Source of the DNA: Platynereis dumerilii
Lineage: Eukaryota; Annelida; Polychaeta; Phyllodocida; Nereididae
Assembly: GCA_026936325.1 (NCBI GenBank)
Contig: JAPTHN010000015.1
Location: 5,296,117-5,360,116, forward strand
DNA: 64,000 nucleotides
Direction: 5' to 3'
The notes under the pieces are model-generated. The model did not search any database and was not told where the DNA came from. It saw only the letters and a program-made list of their open reading frames with translations. This document shows, piece by piece, positions 62,091 to 64,000 of this stretch (the stretch's first letter is position 1; each line of letters opens with the position of its first letter). The position numbers and the translations under genes are program-made.

Positions 62091-63390
62091 TTCAACTTGG
62101 GAGTCGGTATGCCTTTATTGTGATCGGGGTGTTGTTGTGCATTTGATTTGTGGTTTTTTTTTGCATCTTGTCGTTTTTGTTGTTTTTTTGCATCTTGAGG
62201 ATCTTGTCTCACTGCTTTTTTTTTCAAAGCATCACAATGTTTAGACGGCCATATTGAATTTTTTATTGGAGATAATACAGGTCAAACTTCACAAGAAGAA
62301 TCTTTTTTGTCTTGTTTCTAAGGCCTGGAAACATGAATTTTTTATGAATTAGCAAAACCTTTCATTTCGACTGAAGTTTGATATATTCCAAATTTTGAAA
62401 AATTTGCTTCCTCACCCTGTAGCTTGTTACCTAAAGTAATGATAATCTCTTCATTGTCATATTCAAAACAACAAGCTATGCTAGCTCAAAGGAATTGCAC
62501 ATTTGTCTCTCTATCATCTTAGCAGACTGAAAATCCCAATTTTACAGTGTTGTTTGATCCAAATGGATTTAATGGAAGGGGGCAACCATATAATGTCCAT
62601 GCTTGAGTTGACTTTTTTTTTCAACAAGTAATTTCGTGCCAAAGTCCTGGGACATAAATCAATTCTTTTTGTATGTACGTATGATTTTATTTTACGTTGT
62701 ATGCAATCAAATACAGATGTACACTGTATAAAAGTTGAAAACTTCTGTACGACAAGGTTAAACTTAAGTAAAATGTTAAAGGGCCACAATCATGCACTTT
62801 TTTTATCAGTTGAGAGCTTCACGCATTGTATTTGCAGAAACACTATGTTGGTCCTTTCATAATTATTCCAAAATAAACCAATTAAAACTAACTTTTACTC
62901 TTCAATTTTGGCCATATTTTTGGCACAGTAAAAAGCGACCCCTCTTGGAAGAACAGTTCTTGAGTGACGTGGGTCAGGGTTTTAAATAAACAAATACATG
63001 TGCTTTATCAGGACTTTTGGAACTGATAGGCCTAGCTGTGAAATGTTTTAAAAACAGAGAGATAAAGCTGACTTGCCAAGGAAAATGACACCTTCAACAA
63101 TCAAAACGATGTACAACTGTGAAGACCTGTGATCTTCATTTCATTCAATAGTTCTGCCCCCAAATTAACATATTGAGTGTCTCAAGGTTAACAGTGACTG
63201 ACTTGGACCAAAATTGACAAGTCCAGACCGCAAAAAAAAGAGAGAACACCTTATGGGCATATTTTCATAAGAGATTTTTAAAAATATAAACCCATTTTTA
63301 CTGAAATTTCAATCATATCTGATTGTAAAAAAATATACATCCGAAATATGTATATATAGCCTCTACAGAACACAATCTATCAACCTATCA
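62091..63390. other. Right flank, no gene seen
   Basis: AT-rich sequence with T-runs near 62155-62225. Short frames (at most 91 codons) without family signatures. No TIR pair recognised. Confidence 0.5.
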
Positions 63391-63399
63391 ACTTAACTG

Positions 63400-63402
<3 letters not shown>

Positions 63403-63457
<55 letters not shown>

Positions 63458-63535
63458 CATCTATCTATTTAACTCTCTATGTATCTATCTGTCTATCTAT
63501 CTATCTATCTGTCCAACTATATATCTATCTATTAG
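63403..63535. repeat. (CTAT)n microsatellite
   Basis: Long run of ctat with a few interruptions (ccat, gtct). A further short tatctatct lies at 63606-63618. Confidence 0.95.
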
Positions 63536-63639
63536 TTTTTATACACTTAATTATATACCATTTTTGTACATTGTTTGAATGATTCTGTATGTGAAATAAA
63601 TGATATATATCTATCTAACTGGTAGTTTATGCTATATTT

Positions 63640-64000
63640 CAGTTCTTGTCACAAAATGCGATCTGGTCTTGTCACACATTGAGCAAATTAATTACAGTCA
63701 AGTAAACTCAGTAGAACTAGCCAATCAGCACACAAGGCAACATGCAAATACAAATGATTGACAGAGATGTTGCTGGAACTTCTCTGGAAATGTTTTCACA
63801 GTTTCAGTTTGTCTCAAGTTTGTTTTGTCACCTTTATGTCACAGAATTTATTAATCCATTCAGTATATCACAGTCTTGTTTGGTGGTCAAAATAGCAAGT
63901 GTCTTGTTCTCTCATTGTCCACAAAAGCTGTGGAGGGAGGGGGAGGGCCACCCAGCCTCACGTCACTGCATAGCTGACTGAACATGTTGAAGGACCACAA
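63640..64000. other. Window end, no gene seen
   Basis: Contains a CCAAT-box word (agccaatcag at about 63719) and an octamer ATGCAAAT (about 63741) within 30 bp. A 79-codon frame at 63742-63981 lacks known motifs. A promoter is possible but unsupported. Confidence 0.3.

Noticed and set aside
21430-62660. Similarity between 21430-21600 and 62540-62660
   Set aside because: Only short shared words; not enough to call a family.
1-64000. tRNA, rRNA, CRISPR, LTR pairs or retrovirus-like genes
   Set aside because: Looked for tRNA B-box words, long direct terminal repeats and protease/integrase motifs; none seen.

Overview
This is AT-rich animal DNA with no recognisable host protein-coding gene, tRNA or rRNA. 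The retroposon tails, terminal-inverted-repeat (TIR) families and frequent catgtacatgta words suggest a marine invertebrate, possibly an echinoderm or other invertebrate deuterostome. That placement is a guess, because nothing here is diagnostic. No LTR retrovirus-like or capsid-bearing element was recognised. The longest open frame (956 codons) is the endonuclease/reverse transcriptase of a LINE.

The backbone is a head-to-tail array of at least five diverged copies of one large unit, all in the + orientation. I call them alpha (about 955-7860), beta (7860-32770), gamma (32770-47350), delta (47350-53400) and epsilon (53400-61690). Shared blocks recur in the same order; for example, one block lies at 7978, 32785, 47370 and 53520. 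The uninterrupted unit is roughly 8-12 kb. Delta and epsilon are shorter through internal loss and truncation. No gene was proven inside the unit, but one short minus-strand frame stays largely readable in four copies.

Because the copies are paralogous, copies lacking an insertion serve as empty sites, and many insertions can be bounded closely. They include: a 5'-truncated LINE (15356-18591) with a 7-bp duplication; a mariner-like transposon (8531-9465); an 8.6-kb element with TIRs of about 140 bp and a TTA duplication (24135-32718); two elements sharing a GGGGAGAnCGGGG terminus (18625-19614 and 54763-58450); three long fold-back elements (37214-38186, 39196-40676, 46281-46701); a TTAA-flanked element (28119-28921); hAT-like elements; and several short MITEs. 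Some are nested: a hAT-like element (55304-57168) sits in a C-rich minisatellite, which sits inside the second GGGGAGA element, which sits in unit copy epsilon.

The flanks differ. Positions 1-627 are a C/G-rich minisatellite ending in a hAT-like terminus. After about 61690 the array stops, followed by a degenerate AACGTTTT-rich repeat, AT-rich sequence without recognised features, and a (CTAT)n microsatellite. All similarity statements are by eye; no alignment or database search was run.
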